NCBI GenBank assembly: GCA_964448115.1
Contig: CAYUVA010000011.1
Coordinates: forward strand, 1 to 64,000
DNA: 64,000 bases
From: CAYUVA01 sp964448115 [NCBI: uncultured bacterium]
GTDB taxonomy: Bacteria > CAYUVA01
Direction: 5' to 3'
Part shown: in pieces, positions 29,302-38,770 of the stretch
Layout: each line of letters opens with the position of its first letter
Position numbering within the stretch: the stretch's first letter is position 1
Notes under the pieces: model-generated
What the model saw: the letters and a program-made list of their open reading frames with translations, nothing else
Databases searched by the model: none
What the model was told of the DNA's origin: nothing
Position numbers and translations under genes: made by a program

Positions 29302-31620
29302 ATGGAAAACAAGGTAAAAGTTTACGCTGTTCTATTGGTATTGCTCGCTTTTGCAGCATGGTCGTGGGCGGCTTATCCGCCAGGGTTCCAGGTCTTCTTC
29401 AACAATGCCTCGGAAGGAGAAAGCAACGACATCGACACCGAGCTTATCGCATTCATCGACTCGGCACAGGTGAACATCTCGGCTCATTTTTACCAGATCA
29501 ATCACATGGGCATTGTAGATGCTTTTGTAAGGGCTGCTAATAGGCTTGGTCCTTGTAATGTCCGCATCATTAGCGACGCTCACTACTCGCAGGATCCAAA
29601 TCCGGATTACAACCAGGCTTACAAGGCGCTGATCGATGCAGGTATCCCAGTAATCGATGAGACATGCGACGGCTCCTCAGACCAGTCGGAACATAGCCAT
29701 AACAAGTTCTGCATCGTTGATGAGGAAGCGGTTTGGACAGGAAGTTACAACATCACGCACAATGGCACCTTCAACAACAATAACAATGCGGTGCTGATTG
29801 AGGATGCCGGGCTAGCACAGGCATTCCTTACCGAGTTCAACGAGATGTGGGGCTCAAGCGGATGTGTTCCAGGCTGCGGCTCGACCTCTAAGTTCGGCAA
29901 TAAAAAGGCAGATAATACTGCCCATAACTTCAATATTGGCGGCGTGCAAGTGGAGGCTTACTTCGCGCCTAGCGATGGGTGCGAGCAGGCGATCTTGAAT
30001 GAGCTGTCCGCTGTGGATCAGGGCGTCTATTTCTGTATCTTCGTGTTTACCACCAATAGCATGGGAGATTCTATGATCGCAAGTTACGACAGCGGCTACG
30101 AGATTATGGGTGTCTTTGATAACCTCCAGGCATGGACGCAATACAGCGAGGGCACAAAGATGCGCAACCACGGGATGCCAGTCAAGGCAGACAGTGAGGT
30201 AGATCCACACGGAGATCTCCTGCATCACAAATTCATGGTAATCGATCCCTACGGTCATGATCCGACCGTAATCACTGGTAGCTATAACTGGACCGCCTCT
30301 GCGGAGGAAGATAATGACGAGAATATCCTTATCATCCACGATCCTGTTATAGCGCAGGCTTATTACCAGGAGTTTCTGAAGCGGTACTATGGCGATGAGA
30401 TTCCCACAGCGGAGCTTGTGATCACCGAGGTTATGGCAAATCCGCTGGAAGAGAGCACAGGAGAGTTTATCGAGATCTACAATTATGGAACTACTAGCGT
30501 TGATATGACTGGTTTCAAGATTACTGACGGCGATTCGACAGAAGAACTGTTTTCGTATTCAGGTGGTGATATGGTTCTAGGAGCGGGTAAATATGCTCTG
30601 ATTCTTGACCCCGATTATGCAGGCGAGTACTCGATTCCTAGCGGCACGCTACTATTGACCACAGGAGATAGCGCCATTGGTAATGGCTTGTCAGTGAATG
30701 ACCCTGTAACTTTATATGGCTCAGATGGCTCAACGGTAATCTCGACTTACGCTCATCCATTTAATCCAGGCAATGGCATCTCGGCGGAGAAGATAGATAT
30801 TCTTGGTGCGGATACAGCGGATAATTGGGCAGCCTCAACCTGTGCAAGCGGTAGCTCTCCTGGCGAGGTAAATTGCGTATCCCCACAGCCAAACACAGCG
30901 CCGGAGATATATGCGCTGGGTTATCTGGGCAGCTATATCAGCAGTCAATGGGGCGGCAACCTCGATATCCTGGTCATGGTGGATGATGCAGACGGCTGGC
31001 AGGATGTTACCGATGTGCAGATTCTCATGGGCGGTTCGCCGTCGGGTTTACATCTAAGCCTGGATAATCATTACGATGAGACGGTAACTAGCTGGACATT
31101 TCACGGCTCAGTAAGCCCGGGAGCAGCCAGGGGAGATTATCTGTTGGAGTTCGTGGCAACCGACAGTCAAGGAAATCAAAGCAATATATTCCCCTACATC
31201 ACCATTTACTCGGAAACAGGCGCACAAAATTACCGGATAAACGCTTTCCAGAGGGCGCTTGTGAGCAATAAGGCGATCATACTGGCAAATAAAAAGGCTA
31301 AAACAGGAAACCATACGCCTGTAATACTTGCTGGCGGTTACCTTTATCCCAAGGTTACCTATGAAAGCGGAGGGATTCTAGGCTTAACGGTGGTTGCAGA
31401 TGATGCAAACGGTGTGCTGGATATAATCGGCGCCCAGTTATGGTATGGAGGTAGTTACACGGGGATAGACCTGTATTCACTTGGACCTGGCGTCTATGAG
31501 GTAGCGTTCGATGTAGCACCAGGTATGCTTGATGCAGGTATCTACAGTCCGTTTGAGGCATTGGTTTATGACACGGGATATTCAGAGAGCGACCTGTGGC
31601 CATACTTGCGGGTGCATTAG
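29302..31620 (+). CDS. Exported phospholipase-D-like protein with lamin-tail and WPYL modules
   Basis: 772 residues; signal peptide 1-23 (VLLVLLAFAAWSWAA). Two PLD domains carry HxKxxxxD: HNKFCIVD with His133/Lys135/Asp140 and HHKFMVID with His308/Lys310/Asp315, each followed by TGSYN (146-150, 325-329) where the family has its conserved Gly-Ser. Both HKD sites are complete, so it should be a phosphodiesterase, acting on phospholipid or nucleic acid. A lamin-tail domain (about 371-500) begins ELVITEVMANPLEE. Then come two copies of the beta-rich module (533-637, 672-772), separated by a helical Lys/Asn-rich spacer; the last ends DLWPYLRVH. That module also ends the 968- and 1688-residue proteins. 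PLD plus lamin-tail combinations are known in secreted nucleases. RBS AAGGAG. Confidence 0.88.
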   Translation: MENKVKVYAVLLVLLAFAAWSWAAYPPGFQVFFNNASEGESNDIDTELIAFIDSAQVNISAHFYQINHMGIVDAFVRAANRLGPCNVRIISDAHYSQDPNPDYNQAYKALIDAGIPVIDETCDGSSDQSEHSHNKFCIVDEEAVWTGSYNITHNGTFNNNNNAVLIEDAGLAQAFLTEFNEMWGSSGCVPGCGSTSKFGNKKADNTAHNFNIGGVQVEAYFAPSDGCEQAILNELSAVDQGVYFCIFVFTTNSMGDSMIASYDSGYEIMGVFDNLQAWTQYSEGTKMRNHGMPVKADSEVDPHGDLLHHKFMVIDPYGHDPTVITGSYNWTASAEEDNDENILIIHDPVIAQAYYQEFLKRYYGDEIPTAELVITEVMANPLEESTGEFIEIYNYGTTSVDMTGFKITDGDSTEELFSYSGGDMVLGAGKYALILDPDYAGEYSIPSGTLLLTTGDSAIGNGLSVNDPVTLYGSDGSTVISTYAHPFNPGNGISAEKIDILGADTADNWAASTCASGSSPGEVNCVSPQPNTAPEIYALGYLGSYISSQWGGNLDILVMVDDADGWQDVTDVQILMGGSPSGLHLSLDNHYDETVTSWTFHGSVSPGAARGDYLLEFVATDSQGNQSNIFPYITIYSETGAQNYRINAFQRALVSNKAIILANKKAKTGNHTPVILAGGYLYPKVTYESGGILGLTVVADDANGVLDIIGAQLWYGGSYTGIDLYSLGPGVYEVAFDVAPGMLDAGIYSPFEALVYDTGYSESDLWPYLRVH

Positions 31621-31640
31621 ATCTCATCATAATATGAATC

Positions 31641-31673
31641 TTCAAGGGATGGGATCTTTTCTCATCCCTTGAA
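31641..31673. terminator. 11-bp hairpin after the PLD-like gene
   Basis: TTCAAGGGATG (31641-31651) pairs perfectly with CATCCCTTGAA (31663-31673), loop of 11 nt. It begins 20 bp after the stop. There is no T tract (ATGAAAA follows), so it is either a weak terminator or an mRNA-stabilising hairpin. Confidence 0.45.
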
Positions 31674-31711
31674 ATGAAAATCGATCAAGCAGAAAGGCTG
31701 AACATAAGATA

Positions 31712-32881
31712 ATGGCTGATAGCGAAAGGGATTTTATCCTTTTTGACCAACTATTGACTGAAGATGAGCTTATTGCCAGGCAAACAGCAAGGAAGTTCGT
31801 AGATGATATGGTCTTGCCGATCATAGCTGAAAGCTATGAACAAGCCAGGTTCCCCTTGCACCTGGTGAAAAAGATGGGAGAACTAGGCTTTCTAGGTTGC
31901 TATTTACCAGAGCGATACGGTTGTGCAGGAACCAATAACATAACCTACGGGGTGATCATGCAGGAACTTGAGCGTGGGGATAGCGGTATTCGCAGTTTTG
32001 CCTCCGTGCAGACATCGCTAGTTATGTATCCAATCTTTGCCTTTGGCTCCGAAGAGCAGAAAAGATATTGGCTGCCAAGGCTAGCTTCTGGAGAGGCGAT
32101 CGGATGCTTCGGCTTGACTGAGCCAGATCATGGTTCGGATCCTGGCTCCATGAAGACCAGGGCTATCCCTGATGGTGATGGTTATATCTTGCAAGGCTCT
32201 AAGATGTGGATCACTAATGGCTCAATTGCTGATCTGGCAGTTGTCTGGGCAAAGGACGAATCGGGGAAGGTTAAAGGCTTTCTAGTGGAGAAAGACACCA
32301 AGGGCTTCAGCGCCCCGGAGATAAAAAATAAGCTATCCCTTAGAGCATCCATAACCTCGGAGCTTGTCTTTGATGAATGCAGGGTTCCAAAGGAGAACAT
32401 GCTTCCCGGAGCAAGCGGTTTGAAGGCGCCGCTGGAATGCCTCTCCCAGGCGCGCTATGGCATCGCCTGGGGGGCTATGGGAGCTGCCGAATTCTGTTAC
32501 CAGGCTGCGTTAAACTACGCCAGGCATAGGATACAATTCGGAAAGCCGATCGCCTCTTTTCAGCTTATTCAGCAGAAGTTGGCATACATGCTTACTGAGA
32601 TAGTCAAAGGGAAGCTTCTTGCCTATCATGTGGGCAAACTGAAGGATCAAGGAAAAGCGAAGCATTATCATATCTCCATGGCAAAGATGAATAATGTTGA
32701 AAAGGCGCTTTATATTGCCCATCAAGCCAGAGAGATCCACGGCGCTAACGGCATCTCGCTCGAATACCATGTTATGCGCCATGCCTGTAACCTCGAATCG
32801 GTCAAGACATACGAGGGAACTCATGACATACATTTATTGATCCTTGGACAGTGGTGCACAGGTATTGAGTCGTTCAGGTAG
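31712..32881 (+). CDS. Acyl-CoA dehydrogenase, glutaryl-CoA dehydrogenase-like
   Basis: FAD enzyme that oxidises an acyl-CoA, probably in the cytosol. 389 residues. The middle domain has CFGLTEPDHGSDPGSMKTRA and SKMWITNGSIADLAVVWAK, the flavin- and substrate-binding strands. The C-terminal domain has RIQFGKPIASFQLIQQKLA, REIHGANGISLEYHVMRH and the catalytic base Glu in SVKTYEGTHDIHLLILGQ (about 365-382). The TYEGTHDIH form and overall length match glutaryl-CoA dehydrogenases more than short-chain ones, but decarboxylating activity cannot be proved by eye. RBS AAGG lies at some distance from the ATG. It is a single gene, convergent with the GT39-like gene 21 bp away. Confidence 0.9.
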   Translation: MADSERDFILFDQLLTEDELIARQTARKFVDDMVLPIIAESYEQARFPLHLVKKMGELGFLGCYLPERYGCAGTNNITYGVIMQELERGDSGIRSFASVQTSLVMYPIFAFGSEEQKRYWLPRLASGEAIGCFGLTEPDHGSDPGSMKTRAIPDGDGYILQGSKMWITNGSIADLAVVWAKDESGKVKGFLVEKDTKGFSAPEIKNKLSLRASITSELVFDECRVPKENMLPGASGLKAPLECLSQARYGIAWGAMGAAEFCYQAALNYARHRIQFGKPIASFQLIQQKLAYMLTEIVKGKLLAYHVGKLKDQGKAKHYHISMAKMNNVEKALYIAHQAREIHGANGISLEYHVMRHACNLESVKTYEGTHDIHLLILGQWCTGIESFR

Positions 32882-32902
32882 CCCCTTTAGTCATTAGTCC
32901 AT

Positions 32903-34975
32903 CTAATACAGGATCTTGTAAAGCTCAAATGGAGATTCTGAGGCTATCAGCACCAGGTAGCCGTCTTTGAAAACTCGCAAGCGTTCAAAGCGTTGCCTGA
33001 AGGAATACCTCTGCCCAGAAGGAATCTTGCTTGGCTGCATCGACATGGCTTCCAGGTTGATCAGGATATGCGTGAAGCCTTCATCGTTAAGTTCGTCAAG
33101 GATCTGATCATAGCTTCGCTCAGGAGACATGAACCACAAGATAGAAGCAACATCGTAAACTGCATCGTATGCGCGATCAAGGTATAAAACACGCTTCTCA
33201 AATAAGACCAGTATTCTTGTATTTTGGGGCAATCTTTCCTTGATGAAATCACAGATCCGATAGTATCCTCCAAGATTAGCATATAAATATTCTTCGTCAG
33301 TTTGGTAGCCTGATAGATATGGCAATCTCGTCTGAAGATCTATTATGTGGGGCAAAATTACCGCTGCCACAAGAAAAATGACCATTACATAAACTATTAT
33401 CTTTGTTGATATGCTCCAGGCGCCTATATATTTGTTCGATTTTTCTTGCAAAGCAAGGACACCGCAACTCGATAGGATTGATAAAAGCGGAAATATGGGC
33501 AGTAGATACCTTAACTGAAGAAATACTATCCAAGCAATAAAGTAAAATATGCTGAATAGGGCAATGATTCCAAGAAATCGCCTGGATTCTTTATATAATA
33601 AAGAAAATGGTATGAACATTAGAAAAAAAGGTCCCGTAATGCCATCAAAACCCTCTATTGTGAAATCGGAACGAACGCTTATATCCCAAGGAAGGGATAA
33701 CAGGCTTAATGCATCCCTCCCTTGACCATAATTTGAGTAATATTTTCCAAGCTGGTCAGCTTCCTCCTCGGTTAATCCGCTTCCTTTGAAGATGCTTGAA
33801 AAAAAAGGATAAACAGGGTTCCCAGTGCCTACCTGGTTCCTAATCAAGTATGGCAGGGCGGCAAGAAGAGTCATGGTTACAATAATGATGACAGATACGG
33901 TTATGGTTCTTAGGGAACGAGAGGTTATAAAACCCTCGAAAATAAGTATGATGATCACACCTGATGTGACCAAAAGACCGGTGTACTTTACTCCAAAAGC
34001 TATACCGCATAAAAAACCCATTAAATAAAGATATTTCAGATCCCAGTCTTGTATGAATCTACATAGAATAACAATAACGGTTAATGTGTAAAAAGTTAGA
34101 GCAAGGTCGTTGTATGCCATCTTGGCCACGAAGATAACCAGAGGATTAAAAGCGAAAAACACCAGGCTAAAACCATATCCCTTTATACCCAGGTGCTCCT
34201 TGCAGATAGCGTAAAGCAATAAAATGATGCCGATATAAAAACCGAAATGCAGGCTGCGAGCAAGCTGTGGGGAATCGATAGCGAATCCAAGCAAATTGAG
34301 CATTTGCATATTAAGTGGGTACCATGAGAATATGTTCCCAGCCAATTCGATTATCGAGTGCGCTCGGTAAAACTGCCTTGGCAGCTCGATGTGATATATC
34401 AGCGCATCGCTGCTGGTCGGAGGCAACAATGTATTAAGCCAGATAATGCTTAGAACCAAAAATAGCGCGATAATTAAAACTAGAACCGGGATCGGATGTT
34501 CATGTAAGTCCTTTGCTATGGAATATTTATTTTGCCTATCAGCCTTTTCCCATGAGAAAGTAGCATCATAACCGTGATCATCCTTTAACCTGTTATGCTT
34601 TGAAGAATCTTGATTAGGGCGCGATAATCTAAGAAAAAGGGCAAATCCTGAGATAACAATCACTACGAGTACACCCAACAGGCTCCAATGATAAAGCAAA
34701 CCAGCAAATCCTAAAATAAGATAGAGCAGTGCTATCAATCCAAGCCCGGTCGCAAGGCGTATCATCGCACCTTGAAGCCCTGCACCTATACCAGGAATCC
34801 ACGATAAACAAAGCCTTCCCAGGTAATAGGCAGCCAGGTAAAGCAGAGCTAGTATGCTTAAATGCAGAATCGATTTGGTTACAAGCGGGGTGCTAATAAA
34901 CCCGGGGGGATGATAACGAAAAAAGGCAATATATACAACAAGTAGCCAGGTAATGCCTCCGATAAGTAGAAGCAT
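32903..34975 (-). CDS. GT39-like multi-pass membrane glycosyltransferase
   Basis: 690 residues with about a dozen membrane segments. The first long outer loop has LPPTSSDALIYHIELPRQFYR, corresponding to the Asp-containing catalytic loop of GT39/PMT_2 proteins, followed by WYPLNMQMLNLLGF. TM helices include LLIGGITWLLVVYIAFF at the N-terminus and GLGLIALLYLILGFAGLLYH. The C-terminal 120 residues are soluble (ERLPQNTRILVLFEKRVLYLDR) and probably periplasmic. It should transfer a sugar from a polyprenyl-phosphate donor. The start follows CAAAGGG directly, so the ribosome-binding site is unusually close to the ATG. It is downstream of hslU by 48 bp, perhaps by readthrough. Confidence 0.8.
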   Translation of the reverse strand: MLLLIGGITWLLVVYIAFFRYHPPGFISTPLVTKSILHLSILALLYLAAYYLGRLCLSWIPGIGAGLQGAMIRLATGLGLIALLYLILGFAGLLYHWSLLGVLVVIVISGFALFLRLSRPNQDSSKHNRLKDDHGYDATFSWEKADRQNKYSIAKDLHEHPIPVLVLIIALFLVLSIIWLNTLLPPTSSDALIYHIELPRQFYRAHSIIELAGNIFSWYPLNMQMLNLLGFAIDSPQLARSLHFGFYIGIILLLYAICKEHLGIKGYGFSLVFFAFNPLVIFVAKMAYNDLALTFYTLTVIVILCRFIQDWDLKYLYLMGFLCGIAFGVKYTGLLVTSGVIIILIFEGFITSRSLRTITVSVIIIVTMTLLAALPYLIRNQVGTGNPVYPFFSSIFKGSGLTEEEADQLGKYYSNYGQGRDALSLLSLPWDISVRSDFTIEGFDGITGPFFLMFIPFSLLYKESRRFLGIIALFSIFYFIAWIVFLQLRYLLPIFPLLSILSSCGVLALQEKSNKYIGAWSISTKIIVYVMVIFLVAAVILPHIIDLQTRLPYLSGYQTDEEYLYANLGGYYRICDFIKERLPQNTRILVLFEKRVLYLDRAYDAVYDVASILWFMSPERSYDQILDELNDEGFTHILINLEAMSMQPSKIPSGQRYSFRQRFERLRVFKDGYLVLIASESPFELYKILY

Positions 34976-35023
34976 CCCTTTGAAAACTTCTTTCGATATC
35001 CCCTCTTCCCCTTGCTAGGTAAT

Positions 35024-36370
35024 TTACAGGATATACCTGCTCAAATCCTTGTCCTCGACAATGTCTGCCAGGCGCTCGGTTACATACTTTTCATCTATAA
35101 CCAGCTTAGTTATGCCTCGCTCGTCGGCATCGAAGCTGATATCCTCGAGCAGGTATTCCATGACCGTGTATAGCCTCCTGGCGCCGATATTTTCCGTCTT
35201 CTCGTTTATTATCTCAGCCATCTCGGCGATTTTAGCAATAGCACTCTTTTTAAAGACGATATTTACCCCCTCTGTTTGCAACAGTGCTTCGTATTGCTTG
35301 GTCAAGGCATTGCGCGGCTCGGTTAGAATGCGGATAAAGTCTTCCTTGTGAAGAGGATCTAATGAAACTCTTATGGGAAATCTTCCTTGTAATTCAGGGA
35401 TCAAGTCAGATGGCTTCGAGATATGGAAGGCTCCGGCAGCGATGAAAAGGATATGGTTCGTGTTTACAAGACCATGTTTTGTAGCGACCGTTGTACCCTC
35501 CACGATTGGCAGGATGTCCCGCTGCACGCCCTCCCTGGATACATCCGGTCCTCTGCCTGCCGACTCTCTGCTAGCGATCTTATCAAGCTCATCGATGAAG
35601 ATGATCCCCTTTTGCTCCACCGCATCTATCCCCTCGGCTACTGCCTTATCCTGGTCAATCAGCTTCTGCGCCTCCTCCTGGGTGAGATATTCCAGGGCTT
35701 CAGGGATCTTCATGGTTCGCTTTTTCTTGTTTCCAGACATGAAGGGGAGCATCTTGGAAAGGTGCATACTGATCTCCTCAATGCCGCTGCTGGAGAAGAT
35801 CTCTATGCCTTGCATTCCGCTGGCTTGCACCTCGACATCGACAGAGCGATGATCGAGCTTACCATCCCTGAGCAAGGAGCGCATCTTCTCCCTGCTTTTT
35901 TGATAGTGATCCTCGATCCCGTTAGCTTGCTGCCCCTTGGATGATGTATGCCTAGGAATCAATATATTAAGCAGCTTCTCCTCTGCTTGTTCTCTGGCTC
36001 GGATCTGGACTTCCTCATACATCCTGGCTTTGACCATATTGATCCCGATATCGACCAGGTCTCGTATCATGGACTCGACATCTCTGCCCACATAACCGAC
36101 CTCCGTGTATTTAGTCGCCTCGACCTTGAGGAACGGGGACTGAGCCAGTTTAGCGAGCCGGCGAGCGATCTCGGTCTTCCCTACCCCGGTTGGTCCCATC
36201 ATTATTATATTTTTGGGCAGTATCTCTTCTCGCATATCTTCGGGGATCTGCATCCTGCGCCAGCGGTTGCGAAGCGCGATAGCCACAGCCCTTTTTGCCT
36301 TATGCTGCCCGATTATATACTTGTCCAGCTCCTCTACGATGCGCCTGGGAGATAATATGTTGTTATCCAT
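35024..36370 (-). CDS. hslU: ATP-dependent protease ATPase subunit HslU
   Basis: AAA+ unfoldase that feeds proteins into HslV. 448 residues, normal length. N-terminal [38 protein letters not shown] opening; Walker A is [20 protein letters not shown] (about 57-76); a [13 protein letters not shown] block follows; the I-domain lies around 110-240; Walker B is [13 protein letters not shown] (about 255-267); the C-terminal sensor 2 block contains [18 protein letters not shown]; the protein ends LSRYIL, the tail that docks in HslV. It starts 7 nt after the hslV stop, so hslVU form an operon. Confidence 0.97.
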   Translation of the reverse strand: MDNNILSPRRIVEELDKYIIGQHKAKRAVAIALRNRWRRMQIPEDMREEILPKNIIMMGPTGVGKTEIARRLAKLAQSPFLKVEATKYTEVGYVGRDVESMIRDLVDIGINMVKARMYEEVQIRAREQAEEKLLNILIPRHTSSKGQQANGIEDHYQKSREKMRSLLRDGKLDHRSVDVEVQASGMQGIEIFSSSGIEEISMHLSKMLPFMSGNKKKRTMKIPEALEYLTQEEAQKLIDQDKAVAEGIDAVEQKGIIFIDELDKIASRESAGRGPDVSREGVQRDILPIVEGTTVATKHGLVNTNHILFIAAGAFHISKPSDLIPELQGRFPIRVSLDPLHKEDFIRILTEPRNALTKQYEALLQTEGVNIVFKKSAIAKIAEMAEIINEKTENIGARRLYTVMEYLLEDISFDADERGITKLVIDEKYVTERLADIVEDKDLSRYIL

Positions 36371-36377
36371 AATCCGG

Positions 36378-36914
36378 TTACAGTTCCTCTATGGTTATGT
36401 TTTCATTTGTATATATGCAAATCGACGCAGCTATTTTCATCGCTTTTTCAACAATCTGCCGGGCGGTAAGTTCCTCGTCATCTATTAGCGCCTTGGCTGC
36501 TGCGTAAGCAAAGGGTCCACCGGAGCCGATGGCTGCTATGCCCTCATCAGGCTCTATGATATCGCCCTGACCTGATATTATAAAAAGGTCATCCTTGTCA
36601 GCAGCGACGAGTAGTGCCTCTAATCTTCTGAGTATCTTGTCCGTGCGCCAGTCCTTTGCTAGCTCCACCGCGGCTCGGGTCAGGTTGCCGCTGAACTCGT
36701 TGAGCTTGCCATCTAGCTTCTCGAACAGGGACAAGGCATCCGCAACGCTTCCAGCGAAACCGACCAGGACCTTACCCTTATATAGAGTTCTTATCTTATT
36801 CGCCCGCTGCTTCATTATTGTATTGCCGATGGTTACCTGCCCATCGCTTGCGATAGCGACCTGGTCGCCTTTCTTCACCGCTAAAACGGTTGTGTGATGT
36901 ATAGCTCTATCCAT
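36378..36914 (-). CDS. hslV: ATP-dependent protease peptidase subunit HslV
   Basis: Peptidase of the HslUV protease, N-terminal threonine hydrolase. The likely start is ATG at 36914 ([16 protein letters not shown]), giving 178 residues with a seven-residue propeptide; earlier in-frame Met codons add a hydrophobic stretch with no match to the family. The catalytic Thr is the first of [20 protein letters not shown]. The other conserved points are [36 protein letters not shown] and [17 protein letters not shown]. The ribosome-binding site is weak (GGGATCGG). hslU follows within 8 nt. Confidence 0.95.
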   Translation of the reverse strand: MDRAIHHTTVLAVKKGDQVAIASDGQVTIGNTIMKQRANKIRTLYKGKVLVGFAGSVADALSLFEKLDGKLNEFSGNLTRAAVELAKDWRTDKILRRLEALLVAADKDDLFIISGQGDIIEPDEGIAAIGSGGPFAYAAAKALIDDEELTARQIVEKAMKIAASICIYTNENITIEEL

Positions 36915-36989
36915 AAGATACCGATCCCGTCTCGGATGTTTTCCTAAGTATAATAATATAGCAGCAACCGCCATTGTCAAAATCGTGTA

Positions 36990-37031
36990 AAAAAAGCCGG
37001 GTAAAGGAATTCCTTCACCCGGCTTTTTTTA
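36990..37031 (-). terminator. Rho-independent terminator (bidirectional)
   Basis: AGCCGGGT (36995-37002) pairs with ACCCGGCT (37017-37024), and the loop AAAGGAATTCCTTC can fold further. A-tracts flank it on one side and a T tract on the other, so U-runs follow on both strands. It lies 30 bp after the stop of the CpxP-like gene on the minus strand. Confidence 0.85.
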
Positions 37032-37060
37032 CATTCTTAGTTTTTAAGTGTTAACGGGGA

Positions 37061-37594
37061 TTATTCATCATCACTATCATCGAAGTCCTGCTCCCAGAAG
37101 GCACCAAAGCCCATTCCAGGACCCATTCCCATGCCGGGAGCCATTCCTCTATCAGGTCCCATACCTCGGCAATGCCCCATCATGCCCTTTCCCATTCCAG
37201 GCAACATGTCGAAGAATTTCTCGAGCTGTTCTGGGGTAAGCACCTTTCGCATGGCTAGTTTCTTCTTGAAGCGAGTGTCCATCATCTTGCTTTGCAACTG
37301 GTTCAACTCGGAATGTTTTGCCAGCAGATCCTTTTCTGAAGCATTCGGATCCCGTAGCATCTTGAAAAGCTCGTTTCTTTTCACCATAAGGTCCGCCTTG
37401 ATGTCAGCGGTCTCCTTGATGAAGTCAGCCTTGATCTTGATCATCTGCGCCTGCTGCTCATCGGTGAGGTTAAGCTCATCCTTGATAGCTTGTCTCTTGT
37501 GATGCCTCCAGGCACCTTTTTCCCATGCGTAGCCGACCGAGGCTATCATGGTTACTACCAGGAGCACAGCCATAACTGTCATTGCTTTTTTCAT
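37061..37594 (-). CDS. Periplasmic CpxP/Spy-like LTXXQ protein, Met-rich tail
   Basis: 177 residues with a signal peptide (MTVMAVLLVVTMIASVGYA, residues 4-22). Two LTxxQ motifs, LNLTDEQQAQMIKIKADF (about 40-57) and VLTPEQLEKFF, are the hallmark of the CpxP/Spy/ZraP family of periplasmic chaperones and metal sensors; the middle is an all-helical hook (KHSELNQLQSKMMDTRFKKK). The C-terminal 55 residues are rich in Met, Gly, Pro with one Cys-His (MGHCRGMGPDRGMAPGMGMG), ending in an acidic FDDSDDE. The Met/His/Cys tail suggests metal (copper or zinc) binding, as in ZraP-like proteins, but that is inference. RBS TAGGAGGTC. A terminator follows. No sensor kinase gene is adjacent. Confidence 0.85.
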   Translation of the reverse strand: MKKAMTVMAVLLVVTMIASVGYAWEKGAWRHHKRQAIKDELNLTDEQQAQMIKIKADFIKETADIKADLMVKRNELFKMLRDPNASEKDLLAKHSELNQLQSKMMDTRFKKKLAMRKVLTPEQLEKFFDMLPGMGKGMMGHCRGMGPDRGMAPGMGMGPGMGFGAFWEQDFDDSDDE

Positions 37595-37731
37595 CTTGAC
37601 CTCCTAGTCAAACGATGGTTAATGATCCTCATTCAAACTCAACCTTATAGACCCCTGGCAGGGAAAAAGGTTTAACCAGAATTAAAAGATTTTTTCGATT
37701 GCAAAAGAAAAAGGAAATGTATTCGAGAATC

Positions 37732-38310
37732 TTAAGGAATAAGTTGTCTGCGGATGTACTGACAATATAAGGCAGCAACCGGATTGTGAGCCAAAACGCG
37801 ATCTTTTACGACCAAAGTGGTTACAGGCGCCTTAGAATGCTTGGTGAATAGGATGTCATGTCCAATACATAAACCGAGAATGATATTCAACTCTGTCCCC
37901 TCTTTATTCAATAATCGTGCTTGTCCAATGGGATTGCATATCGCCTCGTACCGGCTGTGATCTATCTTCTCCAGACCAAGCTCCTCCTTAGCCGTCCCGC
38001 TGAACTTGCAACATACCGAGGAGACCTTGAAGCCATTTGATTTTAATATATGGTGAAGCACTCTAGCTTCCTGCTCGAAGCCAATGCAGAACGCGATTCC
38101 GAGATGACTCATCTTTGCCAACTTGCAGAATTGTATGATCTCCTGTAACCTGTTCCACCTTAAATATCCCCTAGCCTCTATTGCCGTGGCGGCTGCATGT
38201 AGCCTTTTATCTTCTGAATCCGAGTAATAATCGTCCCCGATGAAAGAACGCACCTCGAGACAATCTTGTCCCTGTGTACATTTCTTATACTCACAGATCG
38301 CACATTTCAT
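37732..38310 (-). CDS. DUF1847 family protein
   Basis: 192 residues, cysteine-rich, no experimentally fixed function known to me. N-terminal CAICEYKKC and CTQGQDC (metal-binding type pairs) are followed by KMSHLGIAFCIGFEQEARVL, then AICNPIGQARLLN, and the closing ILGLCIGHDILFTKHSKAPV and VVKDRVLAHNPVAAL. The last block is the family signature. It probably binds a metal or a redox cofactor. It sits 50 bp beyond panD on the same strand and may be co-transcribed with the pan cluster. Confidence 0.85.
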   Translation of the reverse strand: MKCAICEYKKCTQGQDCLEVRSFIGDDYYSDSEDKRLHAAATAIEARGYLRWNRLQEIIQFCKLAKMSHLGIAFCIGFEQEARVLHHILKSNGFKVSSVCCKFSGTAKEELGLEKIDHSRYEAICNPIGQARLLNKEGTELNIILGLCIGHDILFTKHSKAPVTTLVVKDRVLAHNPVAALYCQYIRRQLIP

Positions 38311-38359
38311 AAGAGTTCCTTACACCTGGTGAATTGTTATTTAGCCGACAAGCTTTAGG

Positions 38360-38719
38360 CTAAGTAATTCGTTCCTTAACACGGTTCTTCTCATCTACCA
38401 GAAGCACTATAGGCTTATGCTCTTTTGCTTCCTCGGGCGTGTAGAGGCTATAGAAGGCAAGAATCACCAGGTCTCCCTTGCTAACCAATCGAGCGGCGGC
38501 ACCGTTTAGGCATACCACTCCAGATCCTTTGGCTCCAGGGATGATATAGGTGCTGAAGCGAGCACCATTGGTGATATTGTAGATATCCACATGCTGATTG
38601 TTAGCCACGCCAGCTTGCTCCATGAGACCCTCATCCACGGTAACGCTCCCCTCATAGTCGAGGTCAGCATCGGTAACCGTAGCTCGATGGATCTTAGCTT
38701 GTAACAACTTGACAAGCAT
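38360..38719 (-). CDS. panD: Aspartate 1-decarboxylase
   Basis: Makes beta-alanine for pantothenate. 119 residues, normal. The proenzyme cleaves itself at Gly-Ser in DYEGSVTVDEGLM (about 22-34), the new Ser becoming the pyruvoyl group. Other conserved blocks: MLVKLLQAKIHRATVTDADL, TNGARFSTYIIPGAKGSGVV and LNGAAARLVSKGDLVILAFY. Start ATG as annotated. It lies 51 bp after panC. A ten-pair imperfect hairpin overlaps the stop codon (about 38337-38367) without a T tract. Confidence 0.96.
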   Translation of the reverse strand: MLVKLLQAKIHRATVTDADLDYEGSVTVDEGLMEQAGVANNQHVDIYNITNGARFSTYIIPGAKGSGVVCLNGAAARLVSKGDLVILAFYSLYTPEEAKEHKPIVLLVDEKNRVKERIT

Positions 38720-38770
38720 CCCTTATTGCCTCACTTTTTGCTTAATTTATCGATAATTAAAACAAGATAT

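Noticed and set aside
38337-38367. Terminator after panD
   Set aside because: A ten-pair imperfect stem overlaps the panD stop codon but no T tract follows on the minus strand.
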